Both the position numbers and the translations under genes were made by a program. From contig CAIXIJ010000005.1 in assembly GCA_903919455.1 (NCBI GenBank), positions 62,001-126,000 of the forward strand: DNA of 64,000 nucleotides, in the 5' to 3' direction. The notes below the pieces were generated by a model that saw only the letters and a list, made by a program, of their open reading frames with translations, had not been told where the DNA came from and made no database searches. This stretch comes from an uncultured Acidimicrobiaceae bacterium. GTDB lineage: Bacteria; Actinomycetota; Acidimicrobiia; Acidimicrobiales; Ilumatobacteraceae. Within the stretch, counting starts at the first letter, position 1; every line of letters starts with the position of its first letter. This document shows positions 51,173 through 60,061 of the stretch, piece after piece.

Positions 51173-52615
51173 ATGGCCAGGCTGACGGCGCGTCGACGCG
51201 CCTCGGTGGCCGTCGCACTGGTTGTCGCGTTGGGCGCCCTCTCGGTCGGCGCGTGGGCGCTGGGCGAATGGAAGCCATTCGCCCATCCGTCGGCAGAGCC
51301 CTCGTGGCCGGCCAACATCGCTCCACTCGCCCGCTACGTGGAGGACACCACGCGGGTGCGGTTCAGCGCGCACGTGAACGTGGAGTTCATTGCCGATGCG
51401 CAGCGATTCCTGGACCGCGTGACGAACGACGACGGCCCCAGTGCCGCAGCGCTAGCGAACTCCGCTACCGATGAAGCCGTTGGACGCGCTCTCGGGTTCT
51501 GGTCGGGCGAACCGCACCTCGCCGACAGCGCCCACCTGCTCCGCACCTCTGGCGACACCGGAGTGGAGTGGCTGCCCGAGGAACACGTCGTGGTGGTGCG
51601 GGCCAAGGACGAGAAGGCCGAACTGTCGCCCATCGACCGCGCCGACCTGGTGATGGTGCTCACCGAGATCGCTGACGACCAGCACTACCAACTCAACGAG
51701 CGGATGGATCGCGCACCGACACCGCAAGACTTCCAGGTGCTTGCCGGTCTGGCTATCGGCGAGGCGCTGTGGGTGTTGGATCGATACACCTCTCGCTTCG
51801 ACAACGATGAGGCCGAGGTCTACCGCGCCGATCGCTCCAGCCGCGGCAAGGAGTTCAACGACGCCGTCACATCCGTGAACCTCACCTTCCGGTCGCTGCG
51901 CGTGGCCTCGCAGACGGTGGGCACTGCGTTCGTTGCGGCGCTGCACCGCAGTAGCGATGGCCGTGCCATGCAGCACGCCTTCACGTCGGCCGTGCCGGCG
52001 GCCATCGACCAGATGACCATGCCGGTGCACAAGTACGGGCAAAGAGATCCGCTCGAGCACGTCGAACCTCCCGCAGTGCCCGCTGGTGGCGAGTACCTGT
52101 ACACGCGCCAGATGGGTCCGTTCGGCGTACACCTGCTGCTCGCTGGCGGGGTGCCTCCAAGGGATGCCCTCGAAGCAGCCGACGGGTGGGGCAACGATTC
52201 GTTCATCGCGTATCAACTCGAGGGCAGGGTGTGTACCGACGCGAGAATCGTGGCCGACGACAAGGCCGCTGCGGACCGCATCGAGCACGGCCTGAAGGCT
52301 TGGGCAGCGACTCGCCCCGCAGCAAGCCAGGCACTGGTGGGCCGCGACGACACCACCTTGCTGCTGTCGGTGTGTGACCCCGGCGCCAAGGCCGCCCAAC
52401 CCACGCTCGATGCCGCAGCATCGGACCAATTCCTCGACCGCGCCGACCTGTTACGCGATCGCGTGTCGGCAACAGGACAGCCGGTGCTGTCGGAATGCAT
52501 CGCCGTTCGCTTCTACCGCGACCACGCAGCCGCCGACCTGCGGGGCGCCAACCCCGACGTCAACCCGTTTGAGGCGATCGACACCATCGGGTACGACTGC
52601 GTCAGCAGCGTGTGA
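51173..52615 (+). CDS. Membrane-anchored extracytoplasmic protein of unknown function
   Basis: A 480-residue protein. A basic N-terminus and one hydrophobic helix (about 10-30) act as signal or anchor; the remainder is soluble with no cysteine-rich or catalytic motif I recognise. Segments VEDTTRVRFSAHVNVEFI and ADQFLDRADLLRDR-like repeats are present, but nothing maps to a known domain. It follows the acidic His-tailed protein by 3 bp. Confidence 0.6.
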   Translation: MARLTARRRASVAVALVVALGALSVGAWALGEWKPFAHPSAEPSWPANIAPLARYVEDTTRVRFSAHVNVEFIADAQRFLDRVTNDDGPSAAALANSATDEAVGRALGFWSGEPHLADSAHLLRTSGDTGVEWLPEEHVVVVRAKDEKAELSPIDRADLVMVLTEIADDQHYQLNERMDRAPTPQDFQVLAGLAIGEALWVLDRYTSRFDNDEAEVYRADRSSRGKEFNDAVTSVNLTFRSLRVASQTVGTAFVAALHRSSDGRAMQHAFTSAVPAAIDQMTMPVHKYGQRDPLEHVEPPAVPAGGEYLYTRQMGPFGVHLLLAGGVPPRDALEAADGWGNDSFIAYQLEGRVCTDARIVADDKAAADRIEHGLKAWAATRPAASQALVGRDDTTLLLSVCDPGAKAAQPTLDAAASDQFLDRADLLRDRVSATGQPVLSECIAVRFYRDHAAADLRGANPDVNPFEAIDTIGYDCVSSV

Positions 52616-52624
52616 CCAGCGAGG

Positions 52625-52840
52625 TCACTTACGTGCCTGTGCCACCGTTCGGTCCAGATCTGCTGCCAGATTCGACGAGCGCGAACCTGCCGCCGAGCGG
52701 GTCTTCTTGGTGACCATCTCGAGGTGCACCGAGATCGCGTAGCGCGTCAAGCGGACTTGCACGACGTCGGGATTGCCCGCCAACCACTCCTCGATGGCGA
52801 GGCGGTCGGTTTCATTATCGGCTTTGATCACGGCGGTCAT
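52625..52840 (-). CDS. Small protein of unknown function
   Basis: A 71-residue protein with a short alpha/beta N-terminal part (MTAVIKADNETDRLAIEEWL) and a basic tail. No family recognised. ATG 52840 gives this form; an in-frame ATG at 52855 adds five residues. Its stop is 10 bp from the convergent exported-protein gene. Confidence 0.5.
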   Translation of the reverse strand: MTAVIKADNETDRLAIEEWLAGNPDVVQVRLTRYAISVHLEMVTKKTRSAAGSRSSNLAADLDRTVAQARK

Positions 52841-52891
52841 TCGCCACCGTGACACATCTGTGGCGCCTTCGCAGCCGTTTCGGCAGATTTC

Positions 52892-53290
52892 TCAGGAATT
52901 CTTCGGCTCGAGACGCAACGCAAGGCTGTTCATGCAGTAGCGCTCACCCGTGGGCTGCGGCCCATCCGGGAACACATGGCCGAGGTGGGAGTCGCAGCGG
53001 CGGCACCGCACCTCGGTACGCAGCATGCCGTGCGTGCGATCCTCGATCCGGGTGACCACCTCGTCGCTGAGCGCTTCGAAGAAGCTCGGCCAACCGCAGT
53101 GCGAGTCGTACTTGGTGGTGGAGGCGAACAGCTCGGCCTCGCAACCGGCACAGTGATATGTGCCGTCGGCCTTCTCGTTCACATACTCCCCCGACCACGG
53201 GCGTTCGGTGCCTGCGTGACGCAGCACCATGTACTGCTCGGGGCTCAGCAGAGCCCGCCATTCCTCGTCGGTGCGTTCGATCTCCGGCAT
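52892..53290 (-). CDS. msrB: Peptide-methionine (R)-S-oxide reductase
   Basis: A 132-residue enzyme that reduces methionine-R-sulfoxide in proteins. The catalytic cysteine is in RYCMNSLAL; four zinc cysteines are in CAGCE and [14 protein letters not shown] and SHLGHVF are diagnostic. No MsrA partner is adjacent. It is co-directional with the SDR gene upstream. Confidence 0.95.
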   Translation of the reverse strand: MPEIERTDEEWRALLSPEQYMVLRHAGTERPWSGEYVNEKADGTYHCAGCEAELFASTTKYDSHCGWPSFFEALSDEVVTRIEDRTHGMLRTEVRCRRCDSHLGHVFPDGPQPTGERYCMNSLALRLEPKNS

Positions 53291-53326
53291 GCTCGCATTG
53301 TTGCACGGCCGCCGGGAACCGCTGAG

Positions 53327-54103
53327 TCAGAAGCGGCCGCCGTCGACCAGGAAGTGCTGCGCGGTGCAGCCGGCACCGTCGTCGGCGGCCAGGAACAGCA
53401 CCATCTGCGCGAACTGGTCGGGCATGATGCGGTACTTCAGCGCCTGATCCTTCATGGTCTGCTCTTCGGCCTCGGGGCTCCACCACTTGGTGAGCTGCCG
53501 TTCCGTGGGCACCCACCCGGGAAGCACCGTGTTCACGCGGATGCCATGCTGGCCGAACGTACGGGCCATCGTTCGAGTGATGCCCTCCACGGCCGACTTG
53601 GCGATGGCGTAGCCGGGGAACATGTCTTCCTGCATCATGTAGCTGCTGGACCCGATGTTCACGATGGAGCCAGCACCTGCGGCGATCATGCCCGGCGCCA
53701 GCGCTTGGATGGCGAAGAAGTAGTGGCGCAGGTTCGTGTTGATGCGTTCGTCCCAGTACTCCACGGTCACGTCGCGCCAGTCGTGACGGTCGTCGTTGGC
53801 GGCGTTGTTCACCAGCACGTGCACCCCACCGAGTGCCGCTTCGGAATCGGCACAAGCCTGCTGCAGCGCAGCGATGTCGAGCAGATCGAGCTCAAAGAAC
53901 AGCGGTGCGTGCGAGGCACCGGCGGCCACACAACGGTCGATGGTCGCCTGCGCTGCTGCGGCGTCGCGGTCCACGAAGGCCACCTTGGCGCCCTGCGACG
54001 CGAACTGCAGCACCAACTCGGCACCGATGCCGGCAGCGCCGCCGGTGATGAACACACCCTTGCCGGCAAGCGAGGGATACGAAGCGAAACGAGAAGTGCT
54101 CAC
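53327..54103 (-). CDS. Short-chain dehydrogenase/reductase (SDR)
   Basis: A 258-residue Rossmann enzyme with TGGAAGIG as the cofactor loop, NNAAND, the catalytic serine in NIGSSSYM, and the catalytic YxxxK in GYAIAKSAV. Reduces or oxidises an alcohol or ketone of unknown identity. Overlaps the aminotransferase gene by 4 bp, so the two probably act in one pathway. Confidence 0.88.
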   Translation of the reverse strand: MSTSRFASYPSLAGKGVFITGGAAGIGAELVLQFASQGAKVAFVDRDAAAAQATIDRCVAAGASHAPLFFELDLLDIAALQQACADSEAALGGVHVLVNNAANDDRHDWRDVTVEYWDERINTNLRHYFFAIQALAPGMIAAGAGSIVNIGSSSYMMQEDMFPGYAIAKSAVEGITRTMARTFGQHGIRVNTVLPGWVPTERQLTKWWSPEAEEQTMKDQALKYRIMPDQFAQMVLFLAADDGAGCTAQHFLVDGGRF

Positions 54104-55395
54104 GACATCAGCTCGTCGAGTTCACCGAGTAGGTCGTCGAGACGGTCGAGCGCCGTCGCCAGTTGTTCATCGGTGTGGGCCAAGCCCACGTTCATCATGC
54201 CGCGGGTGGCGATGTACACGCCGCGCTCCAGCAGGCCGAGGAACAGCAACTCGTTCAGTGCGTTGTCGCGCTCCATGGCCTCCACGGGCGTGGTGGGCGC
54301 AGTGCGCAGACCGTGCAGCGACATCATCGAGCCGAACCCGCTCACGCTGACAGGGGCCTTGTGGCGGGCCAGCACCGCAGCCACGTTCTCGCGGAACTCG
54401 TTACCGCGTTCGGTGTGGGCCTCGGCGAGGTCGGCGCTGAACACCTCGCCCAGCACCACCCCACCGGCGGTCATGGTGGCCACGTTGTTGTTGAAGGTGC
54501 CGGCGTGACTGATGGACCACGAGCGACCGCCCTCCGGGCTGGTGTCGTAGAGGTCGAGGAATTCGGCCGAGCCACCGAAGGCGCCGAAGGAGAAGCCGCC
54601 GCCGATGTACTTGCCGTAGGTGGTGATGTCGGGCTGCACACCGAGCAGGTTCATCAGGCCACGACGACCGTGACGCGAGGTCATCACCTCGTCGGCCACG
54701 AACAAGGCACCCGCCGCCCGAGCCGCGGTGGCAACACCACGCACGAAGTAGCCGTCGGCCGGCACACAGCCACCCGAGCCGAGCATCGCTTCCATCACCA
54801 CGGCGGCCAGTTCGCTGCCGTGCTCTTCGATGAGCGCCAGCGCGCCGGGCAGGTCGTTGTACGGCGCCACCACGAAGTCGTACGGCGCGTTCCACGGCGC
54901 TGCACCGCTGGCGAAGTAGAGCACGCCACCGTGGTAGCCACCGTGAAACACCATCAGCTTCTTGCGGTTCGTGGCCATGAGCGCCGTGGAGATGGCCATC
55001 AGGTTCGCCTCCGTGCCCGAGTTGGTGAACCGCACGCGGTCGAGGCCAAACCGTTCGCACATCAACCGGGCCAACCTCGCTTCCGCCGGGTGCACGCCAC
55101 CCACGCTGACGTTGGTGTTCAACGCCGCGGTCACCGCGTCGATCACCCGATGCTCGCTGTGACCCAGCAGACCGGCGGTGTAGTCGCCCAACAGGTCGAT
55201 GTACTGGTGGCCGTCGACGTCGGTAAGCGTGGCGCCCTCGCCAGCCACGAAGTTCAGCGGGAACGGTGCATGGGTGAGCACGGTGCGGGTGTGGCCACCC
55301 GGCATGAACTGGCGGGCCTCGTCGTAGTAGCGGCGGCTACCCGGGTTGCGGTCGGCGAACTGCTGACGGGCACGCTGGACACGATCGGCGAACAT
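54100..55395 (-). CDS. Class-III aminotransferase (GSA-aminomutase-like)
   Basis: A 431-residue PLP enzyme. NSGTEANLMAISTAL is the phosphate-site region, FHGGYHGG, ADEVMTSRHGRRG and the PLP lysine in YGKYIGGG follow. Overall it resembles glutamate-1-semialdehyde aminomutase. The RHGRRG segment replaces the usual glycine-rich turn, and the SDR partner suggests an amino-alcohol or keto-acid pathway. It is not assigned as hemL because heme genes are absent. Confidence 0.82.
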   Translation of the reverse strand: MFADRVQRARQQFADRNPGSRRYYDEARQFMPGGHTRTVLTHAPFPLNFVAGEGATLTDVDGHQYIDLLGDYTAGLLGHSEHRVIDAVTAALNTNVSVGGVHPAEARLARLMCERFGLDRVRFTNSGTEANLMAISTALMATNRKKLMVFHGGYHGGVLYFASGAAPWNAPYDFVVAPYNDLPGALALIEEHGSELAAVVMEAMLGSGGCVPADGYFVRGVATAARAAGALFVADEVMTSRHGRRGLMNLLGVQPDITTYGKYIGGGFSFGAFGGSAEFLDLYDTSPEGGRSWSISHAGTFNNNVATMTAGGVVLGEVFSADLAEAHTERGNEFRENVAAVLARHKAPVSVSGFGSMMSLHGLRTAPTTPVEAMERDNALNELLFLGLLERGVYIATRGMMNVGLAHTDEQLATALDRLDDLLGELDELMS

Positions 55396-55504
55396 GGGCT
55401 CATCCTAGGAACATCCGATGTTGCCGCTGACTACCCGTCGCGGTCACCGAACCGGCCGCCACGGCCCACTTCGGTGCCCACGATGAGCACGCAGCCGAAT
55501 CGAG

Positions 55505-55577
55505 TGGGGCGGGTGGGTATCGAACCCACGACCCAGGGATTATGAGTCCCCTGCTCTAACCACTGAGCTACCGCCCC
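55505..55577 (-). tRNA. tRNA-Met (anticodon CAU, elongator)
   Basis: A 73-nt cloverleaf. GGGGCGG pairs with CCGCCCC, with discriminator A. The anticodon arm has GGGGA/TCCC around loop CTCATAA. T arm GGGTTCGATACCC. Elongator Met is favoured by ACTCATAATC; initiator is excluded because the acceptor begins with a G-C pair. A lysidine-modified tRNA-Ile(CAU) cannot be ruled out completely. Confidence 0.9.
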
Positions 55578-55601
55578 GACGCAGCGACACTACCGACCGC
55601 T

Positions 55602-56435
55602 TCAGCGACGCGAGGCCACCAACACGATGAACCGACTCGGAGGGCGCTTGCCCTTCAGCTTCGCTTTCACCGGCCGCATCGCCCATTGGCGGCCGTACCA
55701 GGTGTGGTGCCGCCGCCAGCGAAGACCCAGTTGCTCACCGAGGTCGCGCAGCATGCCATCGGTGAGGAACTCGATGGACGGCACGCTCTCCGACCGCGTG
55801 CCGTACTGATGCTCGAACTGAGCGTGCCGCTCGGCCACCATCGCATCGCCGGCCCACTGGTGCCGATACACGGGGCTGTCGAGCACCACGAGTCGCCCTC
55901 CGGGGCGCAGCACCCGCAAGCCTTCGGCAAGCGTGCGGCCATAGTCGGTGGAGTAGTGCAGTGCAGCGTTGTAGACCACGAGGTCGGCGGTGCCATCAGC
56001 AAATGGCAGATCGTCCATCTCGGCCTGATAGAGGTCGAAGGTGCGCTCGAAGAAGCCCGCCGCGCCGAGGCCGTCGTGCGCGTCGACCGTAAGGTCCACC
56101 GCGTGCGCCTCATGCCCCAACTCGGCCACTCGGTTCGAAAGCCAACCCGTACCGGCACCGACATCGACCACCACCAGCGACGGTGGCGCGGCGCGCAGCA
56201 CCTTCGTGAGGAAGGTTGCCCAGGTGCGACGGCGGATCTTCCACTGCCACTCGGTGGGCGTGCCGGGCGTTGGCTCGGGCAGGCGGCGGTAGTACTCCGG
56301 GTCGTCGATGGCCCGCCCCTCGGCGTGACGCACCATGGTGTACTCGGCCAGGAACTGCTCGAAGTATGCGGCACGCTCGTCGGCGAGGCAGCGGTGCACA
56401 CCATCCACCACGGGGAAATCGCGTCGCAACTTCAT
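55602..56435 (-). CDS. SAM-dependent methyltransferase (third gene of radical-SAM operon)
   Basis: A 277-residue class-I methyltransferase with DVGAGTGWLSNRVAELG as SAM loop, AVDLTVDAHDG as acidic strand and YNAALHYSTDY in place of motif IV. The N-terminal 60 residues are a separate helical module, and the C-terminus is basic (KLKGKRPPSRF). The ATG overlaps the preceding methyltransferase stop, so it is translated with the other two. Confidence 0.82.
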   Translation of the reverse strand: MKLRRDFPVVDGVHRCLADERAAYFEQFLAEYTMVRHAEGRAIDDPEYYRRLPEPTPGTPTEWQWKIRRRTWATFLTKVLRAAPPSLVVVDVGAGTGWLSNRVAELGHEAHAVDLTVDAHDGLGAAGFFERTFDLYQAEMDDLPFADGTADLVVYNAALHYSTDYGRTLAEGLRVLRPGGRLVVLDSPVYRHQWAGDAMVAERHAQFEHQYGTRSESVPSIEFLTDGMLRDLGEQLGLRWRRHHTWYGRQWAMRPVKAKLKGKRPPSRFIVLVASRR

Positions 56436-57196
56436 GGCCGTCGCCGCAGTTCCACCACGTAGTGGTCGGCCAGTTGCACCACCGGCCACCACCGTTCGAT
56501 GCGACGCTCGATGCGGTCGAGCACTCGCACCACACCCGGCAGACGTGCGGCCAGTGGCTCGGCGTACGACGGCGGCACCAGCGTGCCGAGCGCCCAGGTG
56601 CGCTCGCAGGTGAACCACGGGTGGAACGTTCGGCGCAGCGAACGGACCGATGGGTACCGAATGGTGAGGCCTCGCCATTCGGTGCTGGCACGGAAGCGCC
56701 GAAACGCCTTTCCGGGGCGCAGGTGAGCGAGATACCAGCCCCACTCCCACGGCACCGCGGGGCCCATCACGCATAGCAGCACCGACCCGCCGGGCCGCAC
56801 GCTGCGGGCGAGACCGGCTGCCACCATGCCGAGGTCGGCCACGCAGTTCAGCCCGCCGAAGTTCGACAGGGCACCATCGAACGTGAACGACTCGCTCTCC
56901 AGAGCGCCAACGTCTTCCGCGGCGCACTGCACGGCCTCCACGCCCCTCCCCCGGGCCTGCGCCACCATGCCCGCTGCGACATCGGTGGCGAGCACCTGCA
57001 CGCCACGTGCGGCCAAATGAGCGGCGTCGACGCCGGTGCCGCAGTTCAACTCCAGCACTCTGCTGCCAGCAGGGAACAACCGGTCGGTGCGACGCCATAC
57101 AGCGGCGCGCATGGTGCGGCCCACCACGGTGTTGGTGAACGTGTCGTCGTACTCGGGCGCAAGTGCGTCGAACGGCGACTCGGTTTGCTGGCTCAG
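56432..57196 (-). CDS. SAM-dependent methyltransferase (second gene of radical-SAM operon)
   Basis: A 254-residue class-I methyltransferase with FDALAPEYDDTFT at the N-terminus, LELNCGTGVDAAHLAARG as SAM loop and ATDVAAGM as acidic strand. The only in-frame start near the expected N-terminus is CTG at 57196, overlapping the radical-SAM stop as CTGA, with GAGG seven bases upstream; no ATG, GTG or TTG precedes it nearby. The next Met would delete the conserved N-terminal segment. A rare CTG start is therefore inferred. Confidence 0.75.
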   Translation of the reverse strand: MSQQTESPFDALAPEYDDTFTNTVVGRTMRAAVWRRTDRLFPAGSRVLELNCGTGVDAAHLAARGVQVLATDVAAGMVAQARGRGVEAVQCAAEDVGALESESFTFDGALSNFGGLNCVADLGMVAAGLARSVRPGGSVLLCVMGPAVPWEWGWYLAHLRPGKAFRRFRASTEWRGLTIRYPSVRSLRRTFHPWFTCERTWALGTLVPPSYAEPLAARLPGVVRVLDRIERRIERWWPVVQLADHYVVELRRRP

Positions 57197-58584
57197 ACCT
57201 CGACCTCGTCGGCGCTGGCCAACAACCCCAGACGGCCAGCCTCGGCGGCGGCGGCCTTCTCGGCAGCGGCCACCGGATCGGTGGCTTCGAGGCGCTTGGC
57301 ATCCACCGAGTTGAACAGCCACTGATCGGCGAACGAGTAGTACTTGCGCGAGTGGCGGCCCATTATCTTGTGGTCGCGGTCGGAGCCCGAGTTCCACTCG
57401 GAGGAGAAGATGAGCTTCGGCTTCACCTTCTCGTAGAAACCGGTGTTCTTGATGGGGTACGCGACGGTGGTGAAGTAGATGTCGGGGTTGGCTTCCTTCA
57501 CGTGCTCCACCGTGGCCTCGATGTCGCTGTACTCCTCGCCGTCGTAGCCCCACATGAGGAACATGCCGACTTCGATGCCGTACTTCTTGGCCAGGCGGGT
57601 GGCGAGTTGCACTTCCTCCACCTTCACGCCGCGCTGCATGGCGTCGAGGATGCGCTGACTGCCGCTCTCCGAGCCGATCCAGATGCGATAGCAGCCCAGT
57701 TCGGCCAGCTCGCGCACGGCATCGTCGCTCTTCATGCGGTCGGCGCGAGAGATGGTCTCGAACGGGATGCGCATGTTCCGGCGCTGCATCTCCTGGTGGT
57801 ACTCGTGCAGCCACTTGTGGCTGATGGTGAACACGTCGTCGGCGTACCAGACCTGTTCGGGCTTGTACGTCTCGACGATGTGCTGCACTTCGTCGACGCA
57901 GTCGATGGGGTCGCGGCGACGGTGCGAGTAACCGAACACGGCGTGACTGCACCAGTTGCACTTGTAGGGGCAGCCGCGGGCGGTGATGAGGTTCACCGAG
58001 CCCATGCCGTGATGCTCGCGCCACACATCCACGTAGGCGGCCGTATCGATGGCTTCGCGGTCGGGCCACGGCAACGTGTTGATGTCGGCGATCTTCTCGC
58101 GGCTCTCGTTGTGCACGATGCGGCCGTCTTCGTCGCGGAACACCGTGCCGGCCACGCCGTGCAGCCGGTGCATGCCCCTGTCGCGCAGCACGGTGAGCAG
58201 TTCGGCCATCGTGGCTTCACCCTCGCCCACCACCACCACGTCGGCGCCACGATCGAGGTAGTCGTCGGGGTAGTTCGCGCTCTCGGGTCCGCCGAACACC
58301 ACGGTCCAGCCGAATCGGTGCGCCTCTTCTGCAATCCAGAGCGCGTTGGCCCGAGTCATCAGGTTCGTGTAGACGCCGAGCACACCGTTCGGGGTAGCGG
58401 CCAGGCGGGCCGACAGTGCCTCACGGCTGGAGAACGTGGTGTCGAAGATCTCCACGTCGAACCCCTCACGCTTCAAGTAAGCGCTGAGGTACAGGATGCC
58501 GAGAGGAGCGTACGGCTTCATGATCTGCCGCTCCTTCTCGTCGTCCCAAAGGAAGTAACCGTGGGTGAGAAGAACGTCCCGCAT
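57193..58584 (-). CDS. B12-binding radical SAM protein
   Basis: A 463-residue radical-SAM enzyme with an N-terminal cobalamin-binding fold (VLLTHGYFLWDD..., YAPLGILYLSAYL, VVVVGEGEATMAELL) and the cluster motif CPYKCNWC. Similar proteins methylate or rearrange inert carbon centres in hopanoid, chlorophyll or natural-product pathways. ATG 58584 is chosen from domain start. It heads a three-gene operon with two methyltransferases. The C-terminus is Ala-rich and may not be structured. Confidence 0.85.
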   Translation of the reverse strand: MRDVLLTHGYFLWDDEKERQIMKPYAPLGILYLSAYLKREGFDVEIFDTTFSSREALSARLAATPNGVLGVYTNLMTRANALWIAEEAHRFGWTVVFGGPESANYPDDYLDRGADVVVVGEGEATMAELLTVLRDRGMHRLHGVAGTVFRDEDGRIVHNESREKIADINTLPWPDREAIDTAAYVDVWREHHGMGSVNLITARGCPYKCNWCSHAVFGYSHRRRDPIDCVDEVQHIVETYKPEQVWYADDVFTISHKWLHEYHQEMQRRNMRIPFETISRADRMKSDDAVRELAELGCYRIWIGSESGSQRILDAMQRGVKVEEVQLATRLAKKYGIEVGMFLMWGYDGEEYSDIEATVEHVKEANPDIYFTTVAYPIKNTGFYEKVKPKLIFSSEWNSGSDRDHKIMGRHSRKYYSFADQWLFNSVDAKRLEATDPVAAAEKAAAAEAGRLGLLASADEVEV

Positions 58585-58634
58585 CGTGTGCGATGTTAAG
58601 CGCATCCAGGCATCGGAACCACCCGGAGCGGCAG

Positions 58635-58671
58635 AAAAAGGCGAACGGCCCGCACGAGGCGGGCCGTTCGC
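58635..58671 (-). terminator. Rho-independent terminator after tRNA-Asn
   Basis: A perfect 13-bp G+C-rich stem (58641-58671) with a five-base loop, followed on the minus strand by a run of five T. It ends the rpoD-tRNA-Asn transcript upstream of the radical-SAM operon. Confidence 0.9.
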
Positions 58672-58674
58672 TGC

Positions 58675-58750
58675 TGGCTCCGAGAGCAGGGCTCGAACCT
58701 GCGACCCGCTGATTAACAGTCAGCTGCTCTGCCAACTGAGCTATCTCGGA
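58675..58750 (-). tRNA. tRNA-Asn (anticodon GUU)
   Basis: A 76-nt gene including CCA. TCCGAGA pairs with TCTCGGA, discriminator G. Anticodon stem GCTGA/TCAGC holds loop CTGTTAA with anticodon GTT. T arm GGTTCGAGCC. A GUN anticodon is a queuosine target, relevant to queG at 19093. It lies 36 bp downstream of rpoD. Confidence 0.97.
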
Positions 58751-58786
58751 ATGGCGATGAAGGAGGATAGCAAGCGACCCGCCGCG

Positions 58787-60061
58787 TCACTCCTCTTCCA
58801 AGAACTCCTTGAGGCGCTGGCTGCGCATCGGGTGACGGAGCTTGGCGAGGGTCTTGGCTTCGATCTGGCGAATGCGCTCTCGGGTGACGCCGAACTCTTT
58901 GCCCACGTCTTCCAGTGTGCGGGCCTGACCGTCGTCGAGCCCGAACCGCATGCGCACGATCTCCTGCTCGCGTTCGCTGAGTTCGCCCAGCGCTTCTTCC
59001 ACGGCCTGGGTGAGCATGCGCTTGGTGGCCATGTCGGCCGGCGCATCGGCCGTGAGGTCTTCGATGAAGTCGGCCAGGTTGCTGTCGTCTTCCTCGCCCA
59101 CCGGCGAATCCAGCGACAACGGGTCTTGGCTGATGCGCAGGATCTCGCGGATCTTGTCGGGCGCCAGGCCGCATCGGTCGGCCAGTTCGTCGAGCGTGGG
59201 CTCGCGTTCGAGCTCCTGATGCATCTGGCGTTGCATGCGCAGCACCCGATTCATGCTCTCCACCATGTGCACCGGAATGCGAATGGTGCGGGCCTGGTCG
59301 GCAATGCTGCGGGTGATGGCCTGACGGATCCACCACGTGGCGTAGGTGGAGAACTTGAAGCCCTTGGTGTGGTCGAACTTGTCGACCGCACGCATCAGGC
59401 CCAGGTTGCCTTCCTGGATGAGGTCGAGGAACTGCATGCCACGGCCGCTGTAGCGCTTGGCGATGCTGACCACCAGGCGCAGGTTGGCCTGGATGAGTTC
59501 GCTCTTGGCGCGCTGGCCCTGCTGCACGAGGCGCATCAGTTTGCGCTGCTCGCCATCGGTGAACTGATCGCCGTCGAGCATCGCTGCTGCGCGGTTGCCG
59601 TCGTCGATGGCCTGCGCAAGACGGCGCTCGTCGTCGACGGTGAGCAGATCGACTCGCCCGATCTCTTTCAGATACATACGCACCGTGTCGGCGGTGCCTC
59701 CGTCGCCCACGCCGTGGCCGGGCTTGGTGGTGCGACGCTGATTGCGCCGAGCCAGCAGACCGTCGGTGTCTTCCTTGCCGTCCTCGCCGTCGAGCAGAAG
59801 ATCGGGCCGCACGATGCCCGTCGTGGGCGTAGGGTCGGCCACCTCATCGACACGGTCGTCGATGGCGATACCCAATCCGGTCAGCAGGGTTTGAATGTTC
59901 TCGAGCACCTCCGCTGTGAGCTCGACATGCCGAAGCACATGCGTGACCTGATCGGCATGCAGCACACCTGCCGCGGTGCCAAGAATGACCAACGCCTGCC
60001 ATTCGCCTGCGTCGACTCCCTCAAAGGGGATTGCTGCTGCATCGGTGGTGCTGTTGGTCAC
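58787..60061 (-). CDS. rpoD: RNA polymerase primary sigma factor (RpoD/SigA type)
   Basis: A 424-residue sigma-70. Region 1.2 ([16 protein letters not shown]), regions 2.1-2.4 ([35 protein letters not shown]), region 3 and region 4.2 ([21 protein letters not shown]) are all complete. A short region 1.1 and an acidic linker precede them. It directs the core polymerase to housekeeping promoters. The GTG start overlaps the dnaG stop, and tRNA-Asn follows. Confidence 0.96.
   Translation of the reverse strand: MTNSTTDAAAIPFEGVDAGEWQALVILGTAAGVLHADQVTHVLRHVELTAEVLENIQTLLTGLGIAIDDRVDEVADPTPTTGIVRPDLLLDGEDGKEDTDGLLARRNQRRTTKPGHGVGDGGTADTVRMYLKEIGRVDLLTVDDERRLAQAIDDGNRAAAMLDGDQFTDGEQRKLMRLVQQGQRAKSELIQANLRLVVSIAKRYSGRGMQFLDLIQEGNLGLMRAVDKFDHTKGFKFSTYATWWIRQAITRSIADQARTIRIPVHMVESMNRVLRMQRQMHQELEREPTLDELADRCGLAPDKIREILRISQDPLSLDSPVGEEDDSNLADFIEDLTADAPADMATKRMLTQAVEEALGELSEREQEIVRMRFGLDDGQARTLEDVGKEFGVTRERIRQIEAKTLAKLRHPMRSQRLKEFLEEE

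Noticed and set aside
55505-55577. tRNA-Ile(CAU) as an alternative for the CAU tRNA
   Set aside because: The ACTCATAATC anticodon region is that of elongator tRNA-Met in actinobacteria; kept as a minor alternative only.
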